Shown here: positions 44,235-51,284 of the stretch, piece by piece | Position numbering within the stretch: position 1 is the stretch's first letter | Layout of the letters: every line of letters starts with the position of its first letter | Source of the DNA: CAVVNP01 sp963800235 | Lineage (GTDB): Bacteria > Actinomycetota > Acidimicrobiia > Acidimicrobiales > Iamiaceae | Direction: 5' to 3' | Assembly (NCBI GenBank): GCA_963800235.1 | Contig: CAWDAD010000003.1 | Coordinates: forward strand, 949,542 to 1,013,541 | DNA: 64,000 nt | Program-made: the position numbers and the translations under genes | Notes under the pieces: generated by a model | What the model was told of the DNA's origin: nothing | Seen by the model: only the letters and a program-made list of their open reading frames with translations | The model's database searches: none

Positions 44235-45380
44235 GTGGTGGTGCGGACGAGCGTGACCGAGGCCGACGCGATCCTGCGAGCGCTGGCGACCGTGGCCAGC
44301 GCCGGTGGGACCACGCCCCTGTCGGCCGCCGACCGGCGGGGGGTCGCCGCCGCGGCGCCGACCGTGCTCGGGTCCGACCACGACGTCGACCCTGATCGGC
44401 TCGACACCATCGCCCCCGACCAGCTGGCCGCCGCCGTCGGCGACCCCGAGCTGCGGCTGGTGACCACCAGGATGCTGGCGGTCATGGCCTTCACCGACGG
44501 CGTGGTGGAGGGCCCCAAGCTGCAGCTGGTGGTCGACTTCGGGGCCGCCCTGTCGGTCGAGGCGACCTTCGTGCGGGCCATCGCCGCGCTCGAGGCCGAC
44601 GACGTCGCCTGGGCGGCCCACGACGAGATCCGCCAGAACGTGGCGAGCGTGCCGGGCCTGCCCTTCGACACCGAGGACCCGTACCGGCCCTTCCTCCCCT
44701 ACGGCGGCGACCGCGCCGACCCCGGGCTGGCCGACCGCTACCGCGCCCTGGCCGACCAGCCGGCAGGCACCCTCGGTCGTGCCTTCTACGAGCACTACAC
44801 GACCAACGGCTACCAGTTCCCGGGGGAGCAGCACGGCATGGTCGAGTGCTGGGCCACGCCGCACGACAGCCTGCACCTGCTCAGCGGGTACAGCACCTCG
44901 GCCCAGGGCGAGCTGCTGGTGGCGTCCTTCACCGGGGCCATGCTCCGCGCCGACGTGGACATGATGGAGAGCCACGTGCTGCCGACGATCCTCATCTACC
45001 ACCTCGGCATCGACATCAACAAGGGCCTCAACCAGGGCGACCAGGAGCGCATGGCGGCCGACCCGAGCTGGCGGGACAACTACCAGGGCAACGTGCACCT
45101 GGGCCTGGATCCGGCCAAGGTCTGGGTCGCCTGGGAGCGGGCGGGGGCCATGACCGAGGACGTCTACTCCGGTTCCTGGGACTTCTGGGACCTGGTCGGC
45201 GTCGACCTGGACGAACTCCGCCAGCGCTACTCGATCCCGCCCCTCGCGCCCGACGACGCGGCCGTCGCCGACGCCGACGTCGACCGCGACGACTACCTGC
45301 GGCCCGGCGTGCCCCCGCCGCCCCTGCTCGGGCCCGCCGGCACGGTGGACCGGTCGGTGGCCGACGCCTCCGGCAGCTGA
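44235..45380 (+). CDS. TerB-like / Coq4-like protein
   Basis: 381 aa. The N-terminal third (RLVTTRMLAVMAFTDGVVEGPKLQLVVDFGAALSV) resembles a TerB-like helical domain. The central part, FYEHYTTNGYQFPGEQHGM then PHDSLHLL, contains the motif HDxxHx11E: His210, Asp211, His214 and Glu226. This is the zinc motif of Coq4-family proteins, which act in ubiquinone biosynthesis. Actinobacteria normally use menaquinone, so a different quinone-like or hydrophobic substrate is likely (inference). The C-terminus is Asp/Pro-rich. The start is a GTG-GTG-GTG cluster at 44235-44243. Confidence 0.65.
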   Translation: MVVRTSVTEADAILRALATVASAGGTTPLSAADRRGVAAAAPTVLGSDHDVDPDRLDTIAPDQLAAAVGDPELRLVTTRMLAVMAFTDGVVEGPKLQLVVDFGAALSVEATFVRAIAALEADDVAWAAHDEIRQNVASVPGLPFDTEDPYRPFLPYGGDRADPGLADRYRALADQPAGTLGRAFYEHYTTNGYQFPGEQHGMVECWATPHDSLHLLSGYSTSAQGELLVASFTGAMLRADVDMMESHVLPTILIYHLGIDINKGLNQGDQERMAADPSWRDNYQGNVHLGLDPAKVWVAWERAGAMTEDVYSGSWDFWDLVGVDLDELRQRYSIPPLAPDDAAVADADVDRDDYLRPGVPPPPLLGPAGTVDRSVADASGS

Positions 45381-45400
45381 CGAGCCGGCTGCCGCCCGGC

Positions 45401-45417
45401 CCCTCCGCCACGTGGGC
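45401..45417. repeat. 17-bp direct repeat, left copy, with palindromic core
   Basis: CCCTCCGCCACGTGGGC, preceded by CGGC. It sits 20 bases after the Coq4-like gene stop. CCGCC-ACGTG-GGCGG within and just beyond it can form a hairpin, possibly the original terminator. The right copy is at 46514-46530. The two bracket a segment of visibly lower GC. Confidence 0.7.
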
Positions 45418-45510
45418 GGCCGATCGTCAGCGTTCTCGACTTCGCCTCGGTTCAGCGCTCACCTTCGGTGTACCCTTCTGCCTCGGCAGGGTCGGCGTAG
45501 GGGGGGAATC

Positions 45511-46020
45511 GTGCGGAAGATCAAGAGCATCGCGATCGTTGTGGTCGCCATCATCGGCCTCTGGTCGATCACCGCGACGAGCGGATCCGACAGCAAGTCC
45601 GGGTCGTCTTCGGACTCGGGAGGCTCGAGCCAGAAGGTCTACAAGGTGGGCGAGACTGCCCACTCGGGCGACTTCGACATCACACTGCAGACTGTGAAGA
45701 ACCCGTATCAGCCGACGAACCAGTTCGAGCAGGCGTCCGCCGGAAAGCATTTCGTCGCCACGGAGTTCACCGTCAAGAACACCGCTTCCGAGCAGAAGAC
45801 GTTCTCGTCGTTGCTCGGCGCTGAGGTCTCGGATTCGAGCGGGCAGCACTTCTCCATCACGCTCGCCGGCACGGATCTCCCACAGCTCGACGGCGACGTG
45901 GCGGCGAACGACATCCGTCGGGGGTGGATGGTGTTCGAAGTGCCCGATGCTTCCTCTGGATTGAAGATCCGCCTGAAGGGCGATCTCACGTCGACGGGCT
46001 CACTCTTCGCACTGAGCTGA
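45511..46020 (+). CDS. DUF4352-like exported protein
   Basis: 169 aa from GTG 45511 after a GGGGGG tract. An N-terminal membrane anchor (SIAIVVVAIIGLWSITATSG) and a Ser/Gly linker are followed by an immunoglobulin-like domain: YKVGETAHSGDFDITLQTV, GKHFVATEFTVKNTASEQKTF, ASSGLKIRLKGDL. This fits DUF4352 proteins, which are surface-exposed beta-sandwich domains of unknown function. Codon use is less GC-biased than in neighbouring genes. The gene lies inside the repeat-bracketed segment, and its 3' end overlaps the convergent membrane-protein gene by about 20 bases. Confidence 0.75.
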   Translation: MRKIKSIAIVVVAIIGLWSITATSGSDSKSGSSSDSGGSSQKVYKVGETAHSGDFDITLQTVKNPYQPTNQFEQASAGKHFVATEFTVKNTASEQKTFSSLLGAEVSDSSGQHFSITLAGTDLPQLDGDVAANDIRRGWMVFEVPDASSGLKIRLKGDLTSTGSLFALS

Positions 46021-46524
46021 TCCCCGCTCGGAGGCACGCAGGCCGATCCACACCGAGCCGAGCAGAGCTGGGACGGCGACCAGATCAGTCCAGTCCTCGA
46101 CGAGACCCACCCGGCCCGGACTTCCGATCGGCCTTCCCCTGATCGCACGGACGGGTGCGGACAGGAGCCACTGCGCCCATCCCAAGGCCGCTCGGTAGGA
46201 GTCGGCGCCGATGGACGTCGTCTTCATCAAGGCGAAGATGACACCAACGGCCAGAGCGGTGCCGATGAAGGTGCGAGGACGGGTGCACCACGGACGTCCC
46301 AGAGACGACCGAACCAGCTCGGACAGCCCGATGAGCAGCAGAGGCAGGAAGAGCAACCCCGCGAAGTCGGAGAGCTTTCCGGCAAGCCACTCAGGGCCGG
46401 TTCGCTTCAGCCAGTGGTCATTGGCGATGAGCAGGACGAGAGCCAACACCGACACCGGATGGAGCAGGAAGTCCGCAGGACGACGCCGTCTGCGAGCCCA
46501 GCCTCCGGCCGGTCCCTCCGCCAC
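46000..46524 (-). CDS. Small polytopic membrane protein of unknown function
   Basis: 174 aa from GTG 46524, which falls within the right copy of the 17-bp repeat. Four hydrophobic segments are visible: LLHPVSVLALVLLIAND, AGLLFLPLLLIGLSELV, FIGTALAVGVIFALM and WTDLVAVPALLGSVWIG. The segment EWLAGKLSDFAGLLFLP matches a pattern I recognise from uncharacterised bacterial membrane proteins (GKLSDFAGL). No function can be assigned. Like its convergent neighbour it uses less GC-rich codons and appears to belong to the inserted segment. Confidence 0.6.
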   Translation of the reverse strand: MAEGPAGGWARRRRRPADFLLHPVSVLALVLLIANDHWLKRTGPEWLAGKLSDFAGLLFLPLLLIGLSELVRSSLGRPWCTRPRTFIGTALAVGVIFALMKTTSIGADSYRAALGWAQWLLSAPVRAIRGRPIGSPGRVGLVEDWTDLVAVPALLGSVWIGLRASERGSAQCEE

Positions 46525-46530
46525 GTGGGC
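46514..46530. repeat. 17-bp direct repeat, right copy
   Basis: CCCTCCGCCACGTGGGC, preceded by CGGT. It lies six bases beyond the stop of the sterol-desaturase-family gene (46536). It is identical to 45401-45417, and the flanking CGG(C/T) extends the match to 21 bases with one mismatch. Confidence 0.7.
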
Positions 46531-46535
46531 CGTGG

Positions 46536-47624
46536 TCAGCTGACGCCGGCCTCGGCCAGCTCGGCGTGGCGCTCGTAGGCCCAGCCCGGTCCCCGGAAGA
46601 CGTAGGAGAGGCGGTCGCTCCAGCTCTCGCTGCGGGCCACGTCGCGCACGATGTCGCGGTACTCGTGGGTGGCGATGCGACCGGGGTTGTAGGTGTGGAT
46701 GTTCTTGGTCAGCCCGTAGACGACCGGCTCCTCCTCCCGTTCGAAGGTGCCGAACAGCCGGTCCCACACGATCAGGATGCTGCCGTGGTTGCGGTCGATG
46801 TACTGACGGTTGGCGCCGTGGTGGACCCGGTGGTGCGACGGGGTGTTGAGCACCTCCTCGCCCGGGCCGATCCTGCGGATCGTGTCGGTGTGGATCCAGT
46901 ACTGGTAGAGCAGGTTGATGCCCCTGGCCGACTCGATCAGCCGCGGCCGCACGCCGAGGCGGCACAGCAGGCCGTAGGGCACGAAGACCCCGAGGATGTC
47001 GGCCACCGGCTGACGCAGCGCGGTCGACAGGTTGTACTTCTCGCTCGAGTGGTGGACGACGTGGATCGCCCACAGCCCCCGGACCTCGTGCATGAACCGG
47101 TGGTTCCAGTAGTAGATGGCGTCCCAGCCGACGACGGCGGCGGTCCAGCCGAGGAGGCCGGCGCCCAGGTCGCGGCTCGTGCGCCGGCTGCGCCAGAGCT
47201 TGGCGGGGCTGGTGCGATCGGCGAACGCGGTCGACACCGCCAGCACCCCCGACCCGATGGCCACCGGACCGCCGACGCGGCGGACCCGGCGGGCGAAGCG
47301 ACCGATGCGGTCATCGCGGTCGGCCAGCCGGTCGGCCACCGTCGTCGCCGCGGCGGCGGCAACCGCGGTGCGGACCAGGACCTTCGGGAACCTGCCCGTG
47401 CCCGGTGTGATCCACCGCCGGACCTTGGCGGCGGCGAACGGCGCCAGCAAGCTGCCGACGCCCATCGCCAGGCTGGCGAGGGTGTCGTCCCGCGTGTAGT
47501 CGACCGGGCTCGGCCCGTACCTCTCGGCCCGCCGCTTCAGGAACCGCCGCTCGGCCTCCATCGACCCGAAGTAGAAGGGGACGGCGGTGACGGTCAGATC
47601 CACCGGAGCATGATCGCGCAGCAC
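46536..47624 (-). CDS. Sterol desaturase / fatty-acid hydroxylase family membrane protein
   Basis: 362 aa integral-membrane di-iron enzyme. The histidine clusters HRFMH, HVVHHSS and PSHHRVHHGAN follow the HxxxH / HxxHH / HxxHH rule, and DRNHGSILIVWDRLFGTFE is the family C-terminal block. Membrane segments lie around residues 50-70, 110-135 and 170-190. It would hydroxylate or desaturate a lipid using O2; the substrate is unknown. Unlike the related gene at 6194-7128 it is intact. GTG 47624 is annotated; a later GTG at 47603 is possible. The AraC regulator gene lies 28 bases upstream on the same strand. Confidence 0.9.
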   Translation of the reverse strand: MLRDHAPVDLTVTAVPFYFGSMEAERRFLKRRAERYGPSPVDYTRDDTLASLAMGVGSLLAPFAAAKVRRWITPGTGRFPKVLVRTAVAAAAATTVADRLADRDDRIGRFARRVRRVGGPVAIGSGVLAVSTAFADRTSPAKLWRSRRTSRDLGAGLLGWTAAVVGWDAIYYWNHRFMHEVRGLWAIHVVHHSSEKYNLSTALRQPVADILGVFVPYGLLCRLGVRPRLIESARGINLLYQYWIHTDTIRRIGPGEEVLNTPSHHRVHHGANRQYIDRNHGSILIVWDRLFGTFEREEEPVVYGLTKNIHTYNPGRIATHEYRDIVRDVARSESWSDRLSYVFRGPGWAYERHAELAEAGVS

Positions 47625-47652
47625 CCCGACCGACCGCCGGGCCGCTCGACGC

Positions 47653-48465
47653 TCAGGCCTCGGCGGCGTAGGCGGCCGGAGGGCGGCCGACCATGGCGGT
47701 GAAGTTGCGGATGAGGTGGGACTGGTCGGCGTACCCGAGCTCGGAGGCCAGCGCCGCCCAGTCCGCGGACCCCTCGAGGTGGGCGGCCTCCGCCACGTCG
47801 AGCAGGCGGAAGAGCTGGACGACCCACTTGGGCCCCGCCCCCACGTAGGCGCGGAACTGGCGCTGCAGCGTGCGGAGGGAGACGCCGGCGGCGTCGGCGA
47901 GCTGCTGGGCGCGGACGACGGACGTGTCCTGCTCGGCCAGCTCGACCAGCCGGGTCACGTCGTCGACGACGGGATCGGCCGCCGGTTCGAGGGAGGTCAG
48001 CCACCCGGCCAGCAGGGCCACGCCGTCCTCGACGTCGAGGTCGTCGCCGACCAGCGCGTCGGCCACCTCGCGATCGTCGACGCCGAGCAGGTCGGCGGCC
48101 CCCACCTCCCGGTCGAGCAGCTCGGCGACGTCGCGACGGAGGAAGGGGTGGAACCCCCCGGGACGGAACGCCGTGGCGATGGTCCGACCCCGGCCCGACA
48201 GCGTCCGGGTGAAGCGCCGGCGGTGGACGCCGTTCACCAGCAGGCGGGCCCGGCCGCCGGTCCGCTCGGCCGAGAGGTGCAGCACCGGGCGGGGGATCAC
48301 CGCCTGCCCGTACGGCTCGGGCGTGTCCCAGGCGACCCACCAGAAGTAGTCGACGAACGGCGCCAGACCCGGTGGCGAGTCCGCCCGGCCGAGGGCGATC
48401 CGCTCGCCGGCCCGGCTCGGCTCGAGCACCTGCGCGTCGACCCGCTGCTCCCATCGCCGAGGCAC
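47653..48465 (-). CDS. AraC-family transcriptional regulator
   Basis: 270 aa. The C-terminal AraC double helix-turn-helix is clear: ADAAGVSLRTLQRQFRAYVGAGPKWVVQLFRLLDVAE (from about residue 187) and ASELGYADQSHLIRNFTAMVGRPPAAY. The N-terminal half (YFWWVAWDTPEPYGQAVIPRP, then LSGRGRTIATAFRPGGFHPFL) fits the sensor domain common in actinobacterial AraC proteins that face small VOC or DUF genes. It is divergent from the VOC gene across 96 bases and probably controls it (inference). GTG start at 48465. Confidence 0.9.
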   Translation of the reverse strand: MPRRWEQRVDAQVLEPSRAGERIALGRADSPPGLAPFVDYFWWVAWDTPEPYGQAVIPRPVLHLSAERTGGRARLLVNGVHRRRFTRTLSGRGRTIATAFRPGGFHPFLRRDVAELLDREVGAADLLGVDDREVADALVGDDLDVEDGVALLAGWLTSLEPAADPVVDDVTRLVELAEQDTSVVRAQQLADAAGVSLRTLQRQFRAYVGAGPKWVVQLFRLLDVAEAAHLEGSADWAALASELGYADQSHLIRNFTAMVGRPPAAYAAEA

Positions 48466-48561
48466 CGGGCGAGCCTACGAACCCTGTCGTGTTCCTCCTA
48501 TCGAGCGGCGCCCGGTCCGGGCCAGGGTGGGGGCCGAACGACGACGAAGGAGGACGAGACG

Positions 48562-48948
48562 ATGCGCGACGACACGATCGAGGGCACCCGGCTGGCCATG
48601 GTCACGATGGACTGCGACGACCCGGCCGCCATGGCGGACTTCTGGTCGGCCCTGCTCGGGATCGAGATCGCCCACCGCGGCGACGACTACGCCATGCTCG
48701 CCGGCGGCAGCGGCCCGGCGCTCGGCTTCGGCCGGGTCGAGGGCTACGAGCCGCCGGCCTGGCCCAACCCGAACGGCACGAAGCAGTACCACCTCGACGT
48801 TGCGGTGCCGGACATCGCCGCCGCCGAGGAGCGGGCGGTCGGGCTGGGCGCCACCGTCGCCGACCCGCAGCCCGGTGAGACCTGGCGCGTCCTGCTCGAC
48901 CCGGCCGGCCACCCCTTCTGCCTCACCGACGCCGCCAACTGGGGCTGA
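48562..48948 (+). CDS. VOC-family (glyoxalase-like) protein
   Basis: 128 aa, one glyoxalase/bleomycin-resistance fold unit: MVTMDCDDPAAMADFWSALLGIEI, then YHLDVAVPDIAAAEERAVGLGATV and LLDPAGHPFCLTDAANWG. This belongs to the Glyoxalase_6 type, with the conserved DPAGHPFCL ending. Function could be isomerisation, dioxygenation or resistance. ATG at 48562 follows AAGGAGGA at 48547. It is divergent from the AraC regulator and convergent with the RibD/DHFR-like gene, 9 bases between stops. Confidence 0.88.
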   Translation: MRDDTIEGTRLAMVTMDCDDPAAMADFWSALLGIEIAHRGDDYAMLAGGSGPALGFGRVEGYEPPAWPNPNGTKQYHLDVAVPDIAAAEERAVGLGATVADPQPGETWRVLLDPAGHPFCLTDAANWG

Positions 48949-48957
48949 CCGCGCCGC

Positions 48958-49518
48958 TCAGCGGTCGACCCGGTAGGTGGCGAGGACCGCCGGGCCGGCC
49001 TGGGTGGCCGACGTGCAGGTGAGGCGCACGGGACGGCCGGCCTCGAACAGCGGCGCGCCGTCGCCCACCACGGTGGGGAAGGTGAGCAGCCGGTACTCGT
49101 CGACCAGGTCAGCGGCGGCCACGGCCCGAACGACGCTCGTGCTCCCGGCGACGATCAGGTCCCGGTCGGCCAGCTCTCGGCGCACGCCGTCGAGCAGGTC
49201 GCCCCCGAGTCGGGACGAGTGCTCCCAGGCGCTCAGGTCGCGGTCCCCGCCGGTCACCACCAGCTTGGGAACGGCGTTCATGCGGCGGGAGAACTCGTCG
49301 TCGCGGGTCGGCCAGAGGCGGGCGAACTTCTCCCACGTGCGACGGCCGAGCAGCAGGGCACCCTCGTCGAGGGTGGCGCCCAGGCGGAACTTGTCGCCGG
49401 CCACGGCCTCCGGCCCGTGGCGGAACGCCCAGCCGCCGGTCGGCGTGCCGTCGCCGCCGTCGGGGTCGGACACCTTGGCGTCCAGGGTGGTGAACTCGAT
49501 GACGATCAGCTGGCCCAT
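48958..49518 (-). CDS. RibD C-terminal / dihydrofolate-reductase-like protein
   Basis: 186 aa. The DHFR-like pattern is present: VIEFTTLDAKVSDPDG at the N-terminus, LLLGRRTWEKFARLWP for nucleotide binding, PKLVVTGGDRDLSAWEHS, and LIVAGSTSVVRAVAAADLVDEYRLLTFPTVVGDGAPLFEAG. These stand-alone proteins are common in actinobacteria and reduce pterin- or deazaflavin-like substrates; the exact role is unknown. ATG at 49518 follows GAGAGGGG. It is downstream of the sigma factor gene on the same strand, with 75 bases between. Confidence 0.9.
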   Translation of the reverse strand: MGQLIVIEFTTLDAKVSDPDGGDGTPTGGWAFRHGPEAVAGDKFRLGATLDEGALLLGRRTWEKFARLWPTRDDEFSRRMNAVPKLVVTGGDRDLSAWEHSSRLGGDLLDGVRRELADRDLIVAGSTSVVRAVAAADLVDEYRLLTFPTVVGDGAPLFEAGRPVRLTCTSATQAGPAVLATYRVDR

Positions 49519-49593
49519 GGCGGACCCCTCTCTGCCGTGCCCGATCGGGCGTGGTGGGTTGACGCCGGTACCTACTCACGCCACCGCCCGAAC

Positions 49594-50628
49594 TCATCGG
49601 TCCGGGCGGAGCTCCTCCTCGTCGACGTCGAGCACCGCCGGCAGACCGAAGCGGGCGAAGAGCGACGGATCGGCGAAGACCACGTTGCGGGCGACGCACC
49701 CGTCCCGCACGTCGAGCACCTGCAGCGTGTGCTGGCGGTAGCGGCCGTCGTCGTGGCGGGCGTAGGCGGCGAAGCCGGCCTGGCCGTTGGCCACGATCGG
49801 GACGGTGCGCCACCGCTCGCCGCGCAGGGCGAAGACCCGCTCCATGAACGCCCGGTAGTGCGCCACCCCGGCGTACCAGAGGGGGACCGGGGGCATCTCC
49901 AGCACGACGTCGTCGCGGAGCAGCCGGACCAGCGCGGCCAGGTCGACCTGCTCGAAGGCGGCGGCGTAGCGCTCGACGACCGCCCGCTCGTCCTCGGCCA
50001 ACCCGCTCATCGAGAGGTGCTCGGGCCCCGAACCGGCGGGGTCCGCGGACGAGCGCAGGGTCGCCCGGGCCCGTTGCAACCCGCTGTTCACCGCCGCGAC
50101 CGACAGGTCGAGGCAGTCGGCGACCTCGGCGGCGGACCACTGCAGGACCTCGCGGAGGAGCAGGATGGCCCGCTGGCGTGCCGGCAGCCGCTGGGCGGCG
50201 GCCACGAAGGCCAGCCGCAGCGACTCGCGCTCGACCGCCGCCGTCGCCGGGTCGTCGGCGCCTGACGTCACCCCGCCGGGCCACGGCTCGAGCCAGCGGA
50301 CCTCCGCCGACGGCACCAGCGCCTCGCCCGGGTCCTCGCTGCGCGCCACCACCTGCGACGGCAGGGGACGGCGCCCTCGCCCGGCGAGGGCGGTCAGGCA
50401 GGTGTTGGTGGCGATCCGGTGCAGCCAGGTCCGCACCGACGCCCGTTCGGGGTCGTAGCGGTCGGCCGCCCGCCAGGCCCGCACCATCGTCTCCTGCAGC
50501 GCGTCCTCGGCGTCGTGGACCGATCCGGTCATCCGGTAGCAGTGGGCGAGCAGCTCCCGGCGGTACGGCGCGGTCCAGGCGTCGAAGTCGTCCGGGCCGA
50601 CGACCCGCTCATCCACCGGCACGTGCAC
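49594..50628 (-). CDS. sigG: ECF sigma factor with C-terminal SnoaL-like domain, SigG type
   Basis: About 344 aa. Sigma region 2 ([33 protein letters not shown], residues about 20-52), [16 protein letters not shown] and the linker [12 protein letters not shown] are typical of the SigG / TIGR02960 group. Sigma region 4 is [44 protein letters not shown]. An SnoaL-like domain follows ([29 protein letters not shown]), which in such sigma factors regulates activity in place of an anti-sigma factor. The start is uncertain: GTG codons at 50628, 50622 and 50616. It is divergent from furA. Confidence 0.9.
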   Translation of the reverse strand: MHVPVDERVVGPDDFDAWTAPYRRELLAHCYRMTGSVHDAEDALQETMVRAWRAADRYDPERASVRTWLHRIATNTCLTALAGRGRRPLPSQVVARSEDPGEALVPSAEVRWLEPWPGGVTSGADDPATAAVERESLRLAFVAAAQRLPARQRAILLLREVLQWSAAEVADCLDLSVAAVNSGLQRARATLRSSADPAGSGPEHLSMSGLAEDERAVVERYAAAFEQVDLAALVRLLRDDVVLEMPPVPLWYAGVAHYRAFMERVFALRGERWRTVPIVANGQAGFAAYARHDDGRYRQHTLQVLDVRDGCVARNVVFADPSLFARFGLPAVLDVDEEELRPDR

Positions 50629-50692
50629 CCCGCATCGCCGACCATGGTGCCCGGTCCCCGCGCCGGTGCACACCGTCGATGCAATCCAGATC

Positions 50693-50720
50693 TTGACACG
50701 GTCCAGAACTGGCCTACGAT
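50693..50720 (+). promoter_or_regulatory. Promoter of furA-katG, predicted leaderless transcript
   Basis: A perfect -35 TTGACA (50693-50698) and -10 TACGAT (50715-50720) are separated by 16 bases. Counting seven bases from the -10 puts the start of transcription on the A of ATG 50728, so furA mRNA would have no leader and no RBS is visible. A direct repeat TCCAGA (50685 and 50702) flanks the -35 and could be the Fur operator. Confidence 0.7.
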
Positions 50721-50727
50721 GCCCGGC

Positions 50728-51186
50728 ATGGCCGACGCCACCACCGCAGCAGGCACCGGCGAGCTGCCCGGCCTGCTCCGCAGCCGCGGCGTGCGGGTCA
50801 CCGCCCAGCGGCTGGCGGTCATGCGGGCGGTCTCGGCCAGACCCCACAGCACCGCCGACGGCCTGGTCGAGGTGGTGCAGGAGGAGCTCGGCACCGTCTC
50901 CCGACAGGCCGTGTACGACGCGGTCGGCACCCTGACCGAGCACGGCCTGCTCCGCCGCATCCAGACCCCGGGCTCCCCCGCCCGCTACGAGGACCGGGTC
51001 GGCGACAACCACCACCACCTGATCTGCCGCTCCTGCGGCACGACCGTCGACGTCGACTCCGCGGTCGGCGACCCTCCCTGCCTCACCGCTGCCGACGACT
51101 CGGGCTTCGACATCGACGAGGCCGAGGTCATCTACTGGGGCCGCTGCCCCGACTGCCGGACCGCGGCCGCCCCGACCGAGACCTGA
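50728..51186 (+). CDS. furA: Fur-family transcriptional regulator, FurA type
   Basis: 152 aa. The N-terminal winged helix ([19 protein letters not shown], then [22 protein letters not shown]) and C-terminal metal domain ([22 protein letters not shown]) are those of Fur proteins. It lies directly upstream of katG, as in mycobacterial and streptomycete furA-katG pairs where the regulator represses itself and katG until oxidised. ATG 50719 (three codons upstream) overlaps the predicted -10, so ATG 50728 is favoured. The gap to katG is 98 bases. Confidence 0.93.
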   Translation: MADATTAAGTGELPGLLRSRGVRVTAQRLAVMRAVSARPHSTADGLVEVVQEELGTVSRQAVYDAVGTLTEHGLLRRIQTPGSPARYEDRVGDNHHHLICRSCGTTVDVDSAVGDPPCLTAADDSGFDIDEAEVIYWGRCPDCRTAAAPTET

Positions 51187-51216
51187 CCACCGTCGCACCC
51201 GCCCAGCGCACACCCC

Positions 51217-51261
51217 TGACCCGCACCACCCTGTGACCCGCACCACCCCCTGACACCGATG
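51217..51261 (+). repeat. Short tandem repeat with 17-bp period upstream of katG
   Basis: TGACCCGCACCACCC occurs exactly at 51217-51231 and again at 51234-51248. A third, degenerate unit begins TGACACC at 51251, keeping the 17-base spacing. The array ends 24 bases before the katG start. It may be a binding site array or only a short duplication. Confidence 0.55.
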
Positions 51262-51284
51262 CTTCGAGACCTGGAGGACCAGCC

